From: JAYEPK01 sp048569615
GTDB lineage: Archaea > Thermoplasmatota > Penumbrarchaeia > Penumbrarchaeales > Penumbrarchaeaceae
Reading direction: 5' to 3'
Assembly: GCA_048569615.1 (NCBI GenBank)
Contig: JBLIRK010000002.1
Span: 40,613-104,612 of the forward strand
DNA length: 64,000 bases
Part shown: piece after piece, positions 7,365 through 15,637 of the stretch
Position numbering within the stretch: position 1 is the first letter of the stretch
Layout: every line of letters starts with the position of its first letter
Program-made: the position numbers and the translations under genes
Notes under the pieces: model-generated
Seen by the model: the letters and a program-made list of their open reading frames with translations, nothing else
The model's database searches: none
What the model was told of the DNA's origin: nothing

Positions 7365-9218
7365 TTGAAGGTCAAGGGGATCTGCTGTCTTTTCATCATT
7401 GCAGCCATTTTTCTATGGCCGGATATCATTGGCGGCCAGTGCACAACACCTGAGGAGCCGAACTATTGGGAGACACGGATCCACATGAATGTCAGCTCCA
7501 TCGTGGATGAGGATTACATCATCAATGAAACCGTCATCGTGGATGCTGACCTAAGTATAGAGAACTCTACAATCCTCTTCTCCGGAAGCGGCATGGTGAT
7601 CTCCGAGAATGCAACTTTGAGGGTTTCCAACTCCACCTTCGGAACGATCGGCGGCAATCCGGGCTATTACATAGACCTTCTGGGTGATGCTTTCTTAAAG
7701 AATTCTTGGTTTGAGAACTGTATCGATGGGGAGAATTCCTTTTTCGGCCTCTACGTCGAAGGCTCAAGGCTCGAAGCGGAGAATATCGAGATGGTAAATT
7801 CAGGGATGATCAGAAACGACAGGGGATCCGTCAACTTGACCGGTTCTTCCATCAACGGCTTGCTTTCATACTCAGGGAACATATCCCTGATCGGAACCGA
7901 CGTCACAAGGAGCGGAATTTCGCAGATAGGTCCGGGAAAGGTGGTGGTAAAGGATGTAAATATCTTTACCAGCATGCCCTTCACCAGCACGGCCGGCATT
8001 TTCTGCATGGACTCGGATGAGCTGAACGTGCATGGTGCCAGGATCAACGGAACATATAACGGCGGGATATCGTCCGTCAGGTCGAAGACAGAGATCATCG
8101 ACTCCGTGATCCGGCTCGAGAATGGAACCATTGGTTTGGAATTGAACGATCTGGAGATATCCGGTCTGAGAAATATCTCGTCTTCAGGGACCGAAATGGG
8201 TATCTATCTTCACAACTGCAGTGTTAGGGAAAGAATCGAGAACCTGCATATTGACTGCACTGAAAGAGGAATGGACCTGATGGGCAACAATCCCCTAGAA
8301 CTGATCAACATTTCGATCCACAACGCAAATCAGGGAATGTACGTTAGGTCTCCGGCATCCATCTTGGAATCCAAGTTCGAGGATACAAGGGTGGGGCTTA
8401 TCATTGAGGATGACTCGGTTGTCGAACTGGATGGATGCGACTTCACGGGTTACGGCCTGTGGGCGATAGAGGATGAAACCTGGACGGATAGAGCATGGCC
8501 AGGCAACATATTTAATCCCGGCCCCAATGGCTTAGGGGCCGTTGCATGGTGGGGATGGACGGATATCGGGATCTTTGATGAAGAAGGACTTGGGATCCAG
8601 GATTCTGAGATCTTCATCAGCACCCCGTTCGGAACAAGCTTCCAGGCTTACTCCCAGGAAGTTGGTCTGGTATGGGGATATATGAACGAGGGTGCAACTG
8701 TCAACGATCTCGAATACTTGATATCAGCAAGATGGGGAACCGCGAGGTCCAGCATCACATTTTCCCCGGGTGAGGGGAAGACAGCGCGCCTTGAACTTCC
8801 GATGACCGACCTCTGGGTCCGCAACCTTCGATTCCGGAATAATACGGGGATAACTACTCTTACGAGCAACGGTTCTGGAGCAAAGGATATCGAGGTAACG
8901 CTCTATGTTGATGGTATCGAATGGAGCACCTACCGGACCGAACTGGAAGCGGGGGAGACCATCGATGTTGCCATTCCGCTTCCCAACCTCCGGCCAGGAT
9001 CGTACCACATCGAAGTATGGGCAAACTCCAGGGATGAGTTCAAGGGTGCAGGAGGCATCTATATCCAGAACAATTACGCTGAAGGGGGCCTCGACCTGAA
9101 TGAAGAGAAAGATAAAAAAGAGATCAAGGATTCCGGGGCAACACTGGTTCTTTTACTGGTCCTGACATTCATCTCCTTCCTGATGCTCCTTGTTCCGATA
9201 TTATTGAAGAGGAAATGA
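7365..9218 (+). CDS. Cell-surface beta-helix protein with C-terminal membrane anchor
   Basis: 617 residues. Starts with TTG at 7365, with a strong GGGAGGT six bases upstream. A signal peptide covers residues 1-~24. The first ~420 residues repeat short hydrophobic strands with Asn/Gly turns (LSIENSTILFSGSG, GSVNLTGSSINGLLSYSGN), typical of a right-handed parallel beta-helix (PbH1/NosD-like). A CARDB-like beta-sandwich follows near residues 455-570 (IEVTLYVDGIEWSTYRTE). One membrane helix (TLVLLLVLTFISFLMLLVPI) and a short KRK tail close the protein. Likely an outer surface protein; no enzymatic motif is seen. Same strand and 12 bases after the helical repeat protein. Confidence 0.8.
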   Translation: MKVKGICCLFIIAAIFLWPDIIGGQCTTPEEPNYWETRIHMNVSSIVDEDYIINETVIVDADLSIENSTILFSGSGMVISENATLRVSNSTFGTIGGNPGYYIDLLGDAFLKNSWFENCIDGENSFFGLYVEGSRLEAENIEMVNSGMIRNDRGSVNLTGSSINGLLSYSGNISLIGTDVTRSGISQIGPGKVVVKDVNIFTSMPFTSTAGIFCMDSDELNVHGARINGTYNGGISSVRSKTEIIDSVIRLENGTIGLELNDLEISGLRNISSSGTEMGIYLHNCSVRERIENLHIDCTERGMDLMGNNPLELINISIHNANQGMYVRSPASILESKFEDTRVGLIIEDDSVVELDGCDFTGYGLWAIEDETWTDRAWPGNIFNPGPNGLGAVAWWGWTDIGIFDEEGLGIQDSEIFISTPFGTSFQAYSQEVGLVWGYMNEGATVNDLEYLISARWGTARSSITFSPGEGKTARLELPMTDLWVRNLRFRNNTGITTLTSNGSGAKDIEVTLYVDGIEWSTYRTELEAGETIDVAIPLPNLRPGSYHIEVWANSRDEFKGAGGIYIQNNYAEGGLDLNEEKDKKEIKDSGATLVLLLVLTFISFLMLLVPILLKRK

Positions 9219-9278
9219 CGGGATATGCGGATTTTCCAAATGCTTAATATTTAATATCTCCGCACTCTTCCCCCGTTC

Positions 9279-10688
9279 ATGTCCAAGACCGTAAGCAAGG
9301 AAATCGAGTACTCAACGGTCACCGAGGTGTCGGGTCCCCTGATGGTAGTGGAAGAGATCGAGGGGGCTTCGTACGGCGAGGTTGTGAAGATAAGGTCCCC
9401 GGACGGCAGCATGAGGCTGGGGCAGGTATTGGAAGCAAGGACCTCAGTGGCAGTGGTTCAGGTCTTTGAGGGCACAAAGGGGATTGACACTAAGTCAACA
9501 TCGGTGAGGTTCACCGGCGAAACCATGAAGATACCAGTTTCACCCGACATGCTTGGAAGGGTGTTTTCGGGCACTGGAAAGCCCATCGATGACGGACCTG
9601 CGATCATTCCCGATGACAGGAAGGATATCAACGGGGAGCCTATCAATCCCACCGCCAGGGAATATCCCAAAGAGTTCATTCAGACAGGAATATCGACCAT
9701 TGACGGCATGAACACGCTGGTCAGAGGCCAAAAGCTCCCCATCTTCTCAGCATCGGGTCTGCCCCACAACGAACTGGCGGCGCAGATCGCCAGACAGGCA
9801 AAGGTTCTCGGTACGGGAGAGGAGTTCGCAGTAATTTTCTGCGCCATGGGAATCACATCTGAGGAAGCTAACTTCTTCATAAGGTCCTTCGAACAATCCG
9901 GGGCGCTGGAAAGGTCCGTTCTCTTCCTCAACCTCGCCGACGATCCTGCCATAGAGAGGATCATCATTCCAAGGATGGCGCTTACGACGGCAGAGTACTT
10001 GGCCTTCGAGAAGGACATGCATATACTGGTCATCCTTACGGATATGACCAACTACTGCGAAGCCTTGAGGGAGATCGCCGCCGCAAGGGAGGAGGTTCCG
10101 GGCAGAAGGGGATATCCCGGATATATGTACACCGATCTCTCCCAGATCTATGAAAGGGCGGGAAGGATACACAACAAGAAGGGGTCCATTACCCAGATAC
10201 CGATCCTAACAATGCCGGATGACGATATAACACACCCGATCCCCGATCTCACCGGATACATAACGGAAGGACAGATCGTGCTGTCAAGGGACCTGCACAG
10301 AAAATCTGTGAGACCACCGATCAATCCCCTGCCGTGCCTTTCAAGATTGATGAAGCAGGGTATCGGAAAGGGAAGGACCAGGGAGGACCACGACCAGGTC
10401 TCCAACCAGCTCTACGCCGCCTATGCCGAGGGGGTGAACCTCCGTGACCTGGTAGCTGTTGTGGGTGAAGAGGCGCTGACCGAGAGAGACCGCTCCTACC
10501 TTAGATTCTCCGATGTTTTCGAAAAGGACTACATAACACAGGGATCGGAGGAGGACAGGACCATCGGGGACACCCTCTCGCTGGGATGGAAGCTCCTGAT
10601 GACGGTCCCAAAGGACGAATTGAAGAGGATCGACGAGCAGTACATAATCAAGTACTATCCCAGACGAACGGTTTTGGTCCCAAGTTAA
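9279..10688 (+). CDS. atpB: A-type ATP synthase subunit B
   Basis: 469 residues, full length for the family. Subunit B is the regulatory, non-catalytic nucleotide-binding subunit of the A3B3 head. Diagnostic segments include TVTEVSGPLMVVEEIEGA at the start, the B-type degenerate P-loop region IFSASGLPHNELAAQIARQA, and the C-terminal RDRSYLRFSDVFEKDYI. It would normally follow atpA in the operon, but here it is on the opposite strand about 4.8 kb from atpH. It may be the only copy, or a second one; the rest of the operon is outside the window. A TATA-like TTAATATTTAATAT at 9244-9257 would give a start site only a few bases before the ATG, so the mRNA is probably nearly leaderless. Confidence 0.95.
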   Translation: MSKTVSKEIEYSTVTEVSGPLMVVEEIEGASYGEVVKIRSPDGSMRLGQVLEARTSVAVVQVFEGTKGIDTKSTSVRFTGETMKIPVSPDMLGRVFSGTGKPIDDGPAIIPDDRKDINGEPINPTAREYPKEFIQTGISTIDGMNTLVRGQKLPIFSASGLPHNELAAQIARQAKVLGTGEEFAVIFCAMGITSEEANFFIRSFEQSGALERSVLFLNLADDPAIERIIIPRMALTTAEYLAFEKDMHILVILTDMTNYCEALREIAAAREEVPGRRGYPGYMYTDLSQIYERAGRIHNKKGSITQIPILTMPDDDITHPIPDLTGYITEGQIVLSRDLHRKSVRPPINPLPCLSRLMKQGIGKGRTREDHDQVSNQLYAAYAEGVNLRDLVAVVGEEALTERDRSYLRFSDVFEKDYITQGSEEDRTIGDTLSLGWKLLMTVPKDELKRIDEQYIIKYYPRRTVLVPS

Positions 10689-10713
10689 GTAGAAGTTAGA
10701 CGATTACCATGGG

Positions 10714-11622
10714 ATGGGTAAAGGATCTTCCGATGGATGGCAGGGCTTAAGGATAATCGAGGAGGGATCCATCGGACCCGGGATCGATATGGAGTCGATA
10801 ACCGGCTCCATGATAAAAGGCAGCGCACTTGAAGTTCTATCAAAGATCAAAACCTCCTCTATTGACATGGTATTCCTGGACCCTCCATATTTCCTTCAGC
10901 TCCCGAGAAAGGACCTCATAAGATGGAATCAGAACAATGTTGTGGTGGCGGTCAGGGACAGCTGGGACAGCTTCACATCCTTCGAGGAGTATGATGAATT
11001 CATCCAAAGAACTCTCAAGGAAGTGAAGAGGATACTCAAACCCTCCGGAACCCTCTGGGTCATATCCACGTACCACTCCCTCTTCCGGATCGGCAAGGCC
11101 ATGCAGGACCTGGGCTTCTGGATACTGAACGATATTCACTGGGTGAAAACAAATCCAATGCCCAACTGGCTCGGGGTAAGGTTCACAAACGCAACGGAAA
11201 CCCTCCTCTGGGCATTAAGGGACAAGGACGGAAAGGGCTATACCTTCAATAGGGATGCCGCAAAGGAGCTGGGTGTGGGAAAGGTTGGAGCGAACATCTG
11301 GGTGCTCCCAATCTGCACGGGTAATGAGCGGTTGAAGGGGAGCGATGGCAAGAGACTCCATTCAACCCAGAAACCCATCGAACTCCTCCGGAGGGTGATC
11401 CTTACTTCTACCAGCGAGGGTGATATCGTTCTCGATCCGTTCGCAGGGACGGGAACCACGGGATATGCTGCAGCTGCCCTCGGGAGGAGGTTCGTTATGG
11501 TGGAACTGGATGGCAACTATGTTAAAGGTGCAATGGAGCGATTCTCAAAACCTCCGATAGTCAGGACATATCAAAATGAGGATCTCATCCGGATAGAAGA
11601 CCCCAATGATATCGATCGGTAA
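10714..11622 (+). CDS. CcrM/HinfI-like DNA methyltransferase (adenine-N6 type, beta class)
   Basis: 302 residues. Beta-class motif order: DPPY (56-59) is N-terminal and the SAM-binding FAGTG (243-247) is C-terminal. The segments ILNDIHWVKTNPMPNW, RFTNATETLLWA and STQKPIELL closely follow the pattern of GANTC-methylating enzymes such as CcrM and HinfI; that specificity is inference. No restriction endonuclease gene lies nearby, so it behaves as an orphan methyltransferase. It begins 25 bases after atpB on the same strand. The first ~25 residues are not conserved in character; the ATG at 10786 (MESITGS) is an alternative start. Confidence 0.9.
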   Translation: MGKGSSDGWQGLRIIEEGSIGPGIDMESITGSMIKGSALEVLSKIKTSSIDMVFLDPPYFLQLPRKDLIRWNQNNVVVAVRDSWDSFTSFEEYDEFIQRTLKEVKRILKPSGTLWVISTYHSLFRIGKAMQDLGFWILNDIHWVKTNPMPNWLGVRFTNATETLLWALRDKDGKGYTFNRDAAKELGVGKVGANIWVLPICTGNERLKGSDGKRLHSTQKPIELLRRVILTSTSEGDIVLDPFAGTGTTGYAAAALGRRFVMVELDGNYVKGAMERFSKPPIVRTYQNEDLIRIEDPNDIDR

Positions 11623-11639
11623 ACAACCGCCCCTTTCTT

Positions 11640-14600
11640 TTATCTTGGAGGGGGAAGCGGGGGCTGGACCGGCGGCCTGCGGGGCGGAAGCTGGCCTGGC
11701 ATAACTCCCGGCGACATCTGGCCGGAAGCTGTCATGTTCTGCTGGTATGCGCCCGGAAATGTACCTCGATAATCACTCTGTCCGATTTCAGCAACTTCCT
11801 CCTGCTTTCTCCTGCGTAATATAAAAAAACCTCCGATGAAGACTATGACGGCAATAATCAAACCCCCCGAACCGACCAAGAGGAGCAGAACAGCAGTTGA
11901 AAGCCCATTTTCTTGCTTTTCACCATCGTCAACCTCCAGCTGCTTAATGACCAGTTTCATCTCCCTGAATCCGGAGCTTGAATCGTCATCCACGACTTCC
12001 AGTGTGACGGTGTATTCTCCGGGGCTGGAGAATGCATGCTCCACCATCATGCCTTCGTCCGTGGAGCCGTCGCCGAAATCCCAGTAGAATTTGAGGTAGG
12101 GTCGATCCGAAGGATTATCGGTGGAATTGGAGGCGTCGAAGGACACTTTCTCTCCTTGGTACGCTTCATCAGACGATGCATAGAAATGAGCAGTGGGGAC
12201 CGGATTGTTCACGGTGATCGAGGAGGTTACGGTGGTCGTATCATCTCCATCCGACAGGAGCAGCGACACATCGTACCTTCCTTTCCTTCTGTAGGTGTGG
12301 TTGAATCTCATACCGCTAACCTTCTGGGAGCCGTCACCGGGATCCCAAAGAGCTGTTATGTTAGGAGTGTCGAAACGTGAATCCTTGATCGATGAGGCTG
12401 AGAGCATCACTGTCTCATCCTCATCCACGGACCTCGCGCTCATCGATATCTCGCCACGGGGTGCGACGTTTGCAATGTAGATCGTGATGGAGTTAGAATC
12501 CCTTGCCCCGTCGTCATCTTCCACTGTGACCGTGATATCGTAGTACCCGCTCTTCGGATAGCTCAGCTGCAACCCGCTCACGGTCTTATATGTCCTTCCG
12601 TCGCCGGTATCGACGTAGAATGATAGACTCTCTTCATCCGAAGGATTGTCCTTTGCAGAGAATTCGAGGTTGAACTCCTCATCCTCCACGAGATCGAGGA
12701 CCTGGGAGATCTCCCCCATTTCCGGAAGTGGATTCTCGACCTTGACCGTGATGGTACTGTTAGACTCGGCATTGTCGTCATCCCTTACGCTGCATCTTAC
12801 CAGGTAGCTGCCGTTTCTCTTGTATACATGGGTCTGATCGAGGGTTTCCTGCCACTGGGTGTAATGGTTATCCCCGAAATCCCATCTGAACTCCAGCGTC
12901 CCCATGTCCGATCTGGTATCCTGTGCCGTGAAGATATCATCCAGTTCCAGCAACTGGTCCTCCTGCATTATGATGCCGGGAGCCTTGGGATCGGTTAGAA
13001 CAAGGGACGGAACCTTGTTTATGACGGTTACGTTCCCGGTTATGGTGCCGGTCCCTCCTAGCTCGTCCCTGACCAATGCAGTGATCGGATAGATCCCGTT
13101 GTCCGGGTAGGAATGGACGATTTCTCCCACCGAGGTCCATGCACCGACAGGAGAGCCGTCGCCGAAATCCCATTTTATCTGCATATCCGAGATGTCCGAA
13201 GGAGTATCGAATACGTGGGGGGTGAACCATACGTTCTGGTCCTCATAGAAGATGGTGTCATTCCCGTCCGTGGGCCCTACCCATCCCCAGGGTTCCACGT
13301 TGGAAACTTCGATAAAGGCACTCTTCGACATCTCATCCGTGCCATCATCAGCCACTATCTTGATCTGGTACTTCCCCGGGGCTGTATACACATGGGATGC
13401 CGATAGCGGACCCGTCCCTGTGGACAGGGAGGTGTCTCCCCAATCCACTTCCCAGCTGATGTTTGCCAGGTCCGATGGAGAGTCCGTTATGATATTCTCC
13501 AGGAACAATGGAGAGTCCATTCTTGCTATCCTGTCATTGAGGTTTATAACAGGCTTGGAATTGATCACATTGACGCCTATGGGATAGAGATCCCTGGCCA
13601 GGTTGTTTCCGTCCACAACCCTGGCTCGGACATGGAAGAAACCGTCATGATGGACCGGGATATTGATGCGATCTGTCGCGCCCGTATCGACATCGAACCA
13701 GTTATCCGCCTCGAGATCCCAAAGATAATTGGATATGTACGAATCCTGCGAAGAAGCTGTCACCGACAGGCTGAAAGTAGTGTCCTCAAGTATTGTCGAA
13801 GGGAGCGAGTAGGAACCAACCATCGGTCCTACGCCATTCCGCCGGTGAATGGTAGTGAATTCGTCCGCATTGGCGGTATCATACTGGATCAGCCCGTCGG
13901 GCCAGATGATCTCAACACCCAGCGGACCGCTGTAGGAGCCCAGACCGAAATGAAGGACGTTCGACTCCTGGTGAGCATGTCCCGTTCCGGCTCTGACCTC
14001 CCTTACAAGCTGGATGTCATCTCCGCCGCTCCGGTATCTCAAAGTGACCCTGGCTCCCACGGCATCCAGGTTCTTTCCTGTCCCGTTGAGCCTGACCTCG
14101 AGGAAATGGTTCCCGCCGGTTCCCTGGTTCTGATACAACCTTACCCTGTAATCCTGCCACTGCGAGCCGTCCCACCTATCGGCTCCCCCTGTAACAAGGT
14201 CCAGGTCGCCGTCGTTGTCGTAATCCACCCACAGGTTCGCATAGGTATTGGCGCCCTCTATTCCGAGAGAACTCGTGACATCGGTGAAGGTCGTCCCGTC
14301 CGGAATGGAAGGATCCGCCACCCTACCGTTATTCCTGTAGAGATGAGGCGTCGTGTAGCGAAGGTCTCCGTAGACCTGAGGAATGTAGATGTCCTCCCAT
14401 CCGTCGTTGTCGTAATCGCCGATCGTCACTCCGGAGAATGTCTGGTCTCCCTGGTATATACCCTGACCACCTATGGGCCATTTAGGAATGCCCGAACTGT
14501 TCCGATAGTCCGTAAAAGTATAGTAGGGGGCGCCGTCGTTGATATAAAGGTTCCCGTCATCGCAGATGTATCCCCTGATGTCGTAATATGATGACCCTAT

Positions 14601-15560
14601 GTAACCCACATATTTATGCACGAAATCCGACGTCCACAGGTCCAGGTTTCCATCCCTGTTGAAATCCGCCCACGAGGAGCCTATGGTATGGCCCCACATT
14701 GGGCCCCACAATGACTGCCCGTAGATGCTGCCGGCGGTGGCATCGTAGTACCATGTCGGATCGTAGGTCCCCGAACAGTTGCGCTGCTGCCCAACCTCGT
14801 CCATCGTTCCGTCCCGCCGGTTCTCGAAGAGATGGTTCTCCCTTATCCTGTAATGGGAGACATACGCATCCGGCCAACGGTCGTTGTTGTAATCTCCCCA
14901 TGTGGCCCCCCTGGAGTAAAAATCCTCTCCGGTGTCTATCCCCACGGATGATGTGATATCGGTCAGGGATGCACCATTATCATTCCGGAGGAAGAAATCT
15001 GAGTAGTAGATGGGATTGCCGTCGTTCCAGTCCTCACCGTTTCCCACGTAGATGTCCAGATCGCCGTCCTCGTCGAAGTCGGCCCAGGCATTGCCCGTAT
15101 TGGGTCCCAGATTCTGCCAATTGCCGAAGATCGATCTTGAGACGTCGGTCAGATTGTAGAGCGGGGCTCCCCGATTCTCCCAGAACCTGTCGGCAGTATC
15201 CTTCCTGCATCCCTGATAGAGGTCGAGGTCCCCGTCTCCGTCCCAGTCCGCCCATACGCCGTTGCTGGACCCCGAAACCGAGGAATCGAAGATATCCGAC
15301 CTGTAGTTGAAGCTCCAGTCCGGCGGTCCGCTGTTCTCGAACAGTCTGTACCCGTTGAAGAGCAGGTCAGTATAGCCGTCGTTGTTCCAGTCCCCTGCGG
15401 ATATGAAGGTCGGGGCGGAAAGCTGATCGAACTTATCCTCGGCAACGTCGACGAATGTTGTGTCCCTGGAAGGTTCACTCTCCGCTGATTCATTATCCTG
15501 GACGAAAAAAAAACCTGCGACCATCATGATCCCGGCAAGTACAAGAGGAACAGTCTTCAT
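11640..15560 (-). CDS. Giant anchored surface protein: FG-GAP/VCBS, ASPIC/UnbV and seven PKD domains
   Basis: 1306 residues from the ATG at 15560. A TATA-like ATATATA near 15590 puts the transcription start just upstream, so the mRNA is leaderless or nearly so; longer in-frame starts lie upstream of that site. An N-terminal hydrophobic signal (VPLVLAGIMMVAGFFFV) is followed by seven FG-GAP/VCBS calcium-type blades (for example DWDGDGDLDLYQG, DFDEDGDLDIYVG, DYDNDGDLDLVTG). An ASPIC/UnbV-like domain comes next (VGARVTLRYRSGGDDIQLV), then about seven PKD-like repeats (WDFGDGS motifs). One membrane helix near residue 1235 and a Pro-rich cytoplasmic tail end it. Likely an adhesin-like surface protein. 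It lies 77 bases downstream of the next surface protein on the same strand. Confidence 0.85.
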   Translation of the reverse strand: MKTVPLVLAGIMMVAGFFFVQDNESAESEPSRDTTFVDVAEDKFDQLSAPTFISAGDWNNDGYTDLLFNGYRLFENSGPPDWSFNYRSDIFDSSVSGSSNGVWADWDGDGDLDLYQGCRKDTADRFWENRGAPLYNLTDVSRSIFGNWQNLGPNTGNAWADFDEDGDLDIYVGNGEDWNDGNPIYYSDFFLRNDNGASLTDITSSVGIDTGEDFYSRGATWGDYNNDRWPDAYVSHYRIRENHLFENRRDGTMDEVGQQRNCSGTYDPTWYYDATAGSIYGQSLWGPMWGHTIGSSWADFNRDGNLDLWTSDFVHKYVGYIGSSYYDIRGYICDDGNLYINDGAPYYTFTDYRNSSGIPKWPIGGQGIYQGDQTFSGVTIGDYDNDGWEDIYIPQVYGDLRYTTPHLYRNNGRVADPSIPDGTTFTDVTSSLGIEGANTYANLWVDYDNDGDLDLVTGGADRWDGSQWQDYRVRLYQNQGTGGNHFLEVRLNGTGKNLDAVGARVTLRYRSGGDDIQLVREVRAGTGHAHQESNVLHFGLGSYSGPLGVEIIWPDGLIQYDTANADEFTTIHRRNGVGPMVGSYSLPSTILEDTTFSLSVTASSQDSYISNYLWDLEADNWFDVDTGATDRINIPVHHDGFFHVRARVVDGNNLARDLYPIGVNVINSKPVINLNDRIARMDSPLFLENIITDSPSDLANISWEVDWGDTSLSTGTGPLSASHVYTAPGKYQIKIVADDGTDEMSKSAFIEVSNVEPWGWVGPTDGNDTIFYEDQNVWFTPHVFDTPSDISDMQIKWDFGDGSPVGAWTSVGEIVHSYPDNGIYPITALVRDELGGTGTITGNVTVINKVPSLVLTDPKAPGIIMQEDQLLELDDIFTAQDTRSDMGTLEFRWDFGDNHYTQWQETLDQTHVYKRNGSYLVRCSVRDDDNAESNSTITVKVENPLPEMGEISQVLDLVEDEEFNLEFSAKDNPSDEESLSFYVDTGDGRTYKTVSGLQLSYPKSGYYDITVTVEDDDGARDSNSITIYIANVAPRGEISMSARSVDEDETVMLSASSIKDSRFDTPNITALWDPGDGSQKVSGMRFNHTYRRKGRYDVSLLLSDGDDTTTVTSSITVNNPVPTAHFYASSDEAYQGEKVSFDASNSTDNPSDRPYLKFYWDFGDGSTDEGMMVEHAFSSPGEYTVTLEVVDDDSSSGFREMKLVIKQLEVDDGEKQENGLSTAVLLLLVGSGGLIIAVIVFIGGFFILRRRKQEEVAEIGQSDYRGTFPGAYQQNMTASGQMSPGVMPGQLPPRRPPVQPPLPPPR

Positions 15561-15637
15561 AAGACCACGGGGACACATTGCAATGGCAGGGATATATATG
15601 ATACGGTCCAGGGATGCACCGGCGTTTGAAAGAATGC

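Noticed and set aside
13632..14591. Plus-strand ORF of 319 codons opposite the PKD/FG-GAP gene
   Set aside because: Antisense shadow; the minus strand encodes recognisable PKD and FG-GAP repeats through the same bases.
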